DNA from: Tardiphaga sp.
GTDB lineage: Bacteria; Pseudomonadota; Alphaproteobacteria; Rhizobiales; Xanthobacteraceae
NCBI GenBank assembly: GCA_028290325.1
Contig: JAQGJY010000225.1
Coordinates: 1 to 6,060, forward strand
Length of the DNA: 6,060 nt
Reading direction: 5' to 3'
Part shown: one piece after another, positions 5,341-6,060 of the stretch
Layout of the letters: each line of letters opens with the position of its first letter
Numbering within the stretch: position 1 is the stretch's first letter
Program-made: the position numbers and the translations under genes
The notes under the pieces: generated by a model
The model's input: only the letters and a program-made list of their open reading frames with translations
Databases searched by the model: none
Told to the model about the DNA's origin: nothing

Positions 5341-6060
5341 TGATGCGTTACCTGAGCCATCGCTACACGACCCTGGTCGCGCTGGCGGTGATCATCGCCG
5401 TGCTGCCGCTGGCGTTTCCATCGAGCTATTATTTCCGCGTGGCCGCGCTGGTGTGGGTGTCGGCCTTCGCCGCGATCGGTCTCAACATCCTGATGGGCAA
5501 AGCCGGGCAAGTAAGTCTCGGTCATGCCGGTTTCTTCGGCATCGGCGCTTACGCGGTGGCGATCGGCCCGACGCATCTCGGCATCCCGCCGCTGGCGGCA
5601 CTGCTGATTGGCGTCGGCCTCTCGGCGCTGCTGGCTTTCCTCGTCGGGCGGCCGATCCTGCGGCTCAAGGGGCACTACCTCGCCATCGCCACGCTCGGTT
5701 TCGGGGTGCTGGTCGCGCTCATCATAACGACGGAAAGCCGCTGGACCGGCGGACCGGACGGCATGTCGGTGGCGAAGCTGACTTTGTTCGGCTGGCGCGC
5801 CTCGGGCTCCGACACCTGGTACTGGATCACCGGCGCACTGTTGTTGGCCGGGACGTGGATTGCGCTCAATCTTGACGACACGCCGACAGGCCGCGCCTTT
5901 CGCGCGCTGCACGACAGCGAGATCGCCGCCCGCGTCGCCGGTGTCGATGTCAATCGTTTCAAGTTGCAGGCCTTTGTCATCGCCGCCGTCTATGCATCGC
6001 TGGCGGGCTCGGCGCTGGCGCTGATGAACGGCTTCGTCAATCCGGATCAGGCCGGCTTCC
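5340..6060 (+). CDS. livM: LivM-type inner-membrane permease, N-terminal part (cut by right edge)
   Basis: The frame starts with ATG at 5340, whose A is the last base of the livH TGA, and continues open for 240 codons to the edge. A second in-frame ATG follows at once (5343), so either may be used; such overlaps indicate translational coupling. Family signatures are clear: GKAGQVSLGHAGFFGIGAYA (53-72), LRLKGHYLAIATLGFG (107-122), a GGPDGM loop, and the ATPase-contact motif GRAFRALHDSEIAARVAGVD, followed by the segment VIAAVYASLAGSALALMNG. Several hydrophobic membrane segments are visible, the first at about residues 11-27. LivM proteins are usually 300-350 residues, so roughly the last quarter to third is missing. 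It should pair with the LivH-type permease. The two ATPase genes (livG, livF types) are expected downstream, outside the window. Confidence 0.93.
   Translation, partial: MMRYLSHRYTTLVALAVIIAVLPLAFPSSYYFRVAALVWVSAFAAIGLNILMGKAGQVSLGHAGFFGIGAYAVAIGPTHLGIPPLAALLIGVGLSALLAFLVGRPILRLKGHYLAIATLGFGVLVALIITTESRWTGGPDGMSVAKLTLFGWRASGSDTWYWITGALLLAGTWIALNLDDTPTGRAFRALHDSEIAARVAGVDVNRFKLQAFVIAAVYASLAGSALALMNGFVNPDQAGF

Overview
The window (about 62% G+C by eye) looks like chromosome from an alphaproteobacterium of the Hyphomicrobiales, most likely the Bradyrhizobium/Rhodopseudomonas/Xanthobacteraceae side. The grounds are codon use, the style of the encoded proteins, and an intergenic copy of the dispersed palindromic repeat that often reads as 'RDCFA-LAMT' in those genomes. 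The genus cannot be fixed from this stretch.

The left half (1-2977) is one minus-strand cluster for aerobic phenylacetate breakdown through CoA thioesters. In transcription order it holds paaI (hotdog thioesterase, 2977-2519), paaK (phenylacetate-CoA ligase, GTG start, 2503-1172), a paaR-like TetR repressor gene (1042-404) and the start of paaZ (ring-opening hydratase/aldehyde dehydrogenase, 376 to beyond the left edge). Gaps are 15, 129 and 27 bases. The 129-base gap holds the dispersed repeat.

The right half (3181-6060) is a plus-strand transporter cluster of the branched-chain/hydrophobic amino acid (HAAT, Liv-type) ABC family: a periplasmic binding protein with a signal peptide, a LivH-type permease, and the start of a LivM-type permease whose start overlaps the livH stop by one base. 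The ATPase genes would lie past the right edge.

The two clusters diverge from a 203-base intergenic region (2978-3180). It holds a 22-bp inverted repeat (ATTGACC-N8-GGTCAAT, 3032-3053) of the kind bound by TetR-family repressors. Each arm contains TTGACC, so the palindrome offers a -35 hexamer to a promoter on each strand. The simplest reading is that the TetR protein, released by phenylacetyl-CoA, controls the catabolic operon (including its own gene) and the importer together. The importer is then a candidate uptake system for phenylacetate or a related aromatic acid. That substrate assignment is inference from position and co-regulation; the genes themselves are recognised with good confidence.

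No tRNA, rRNA, CRISPR array, transposase or prophage sequence was seen.
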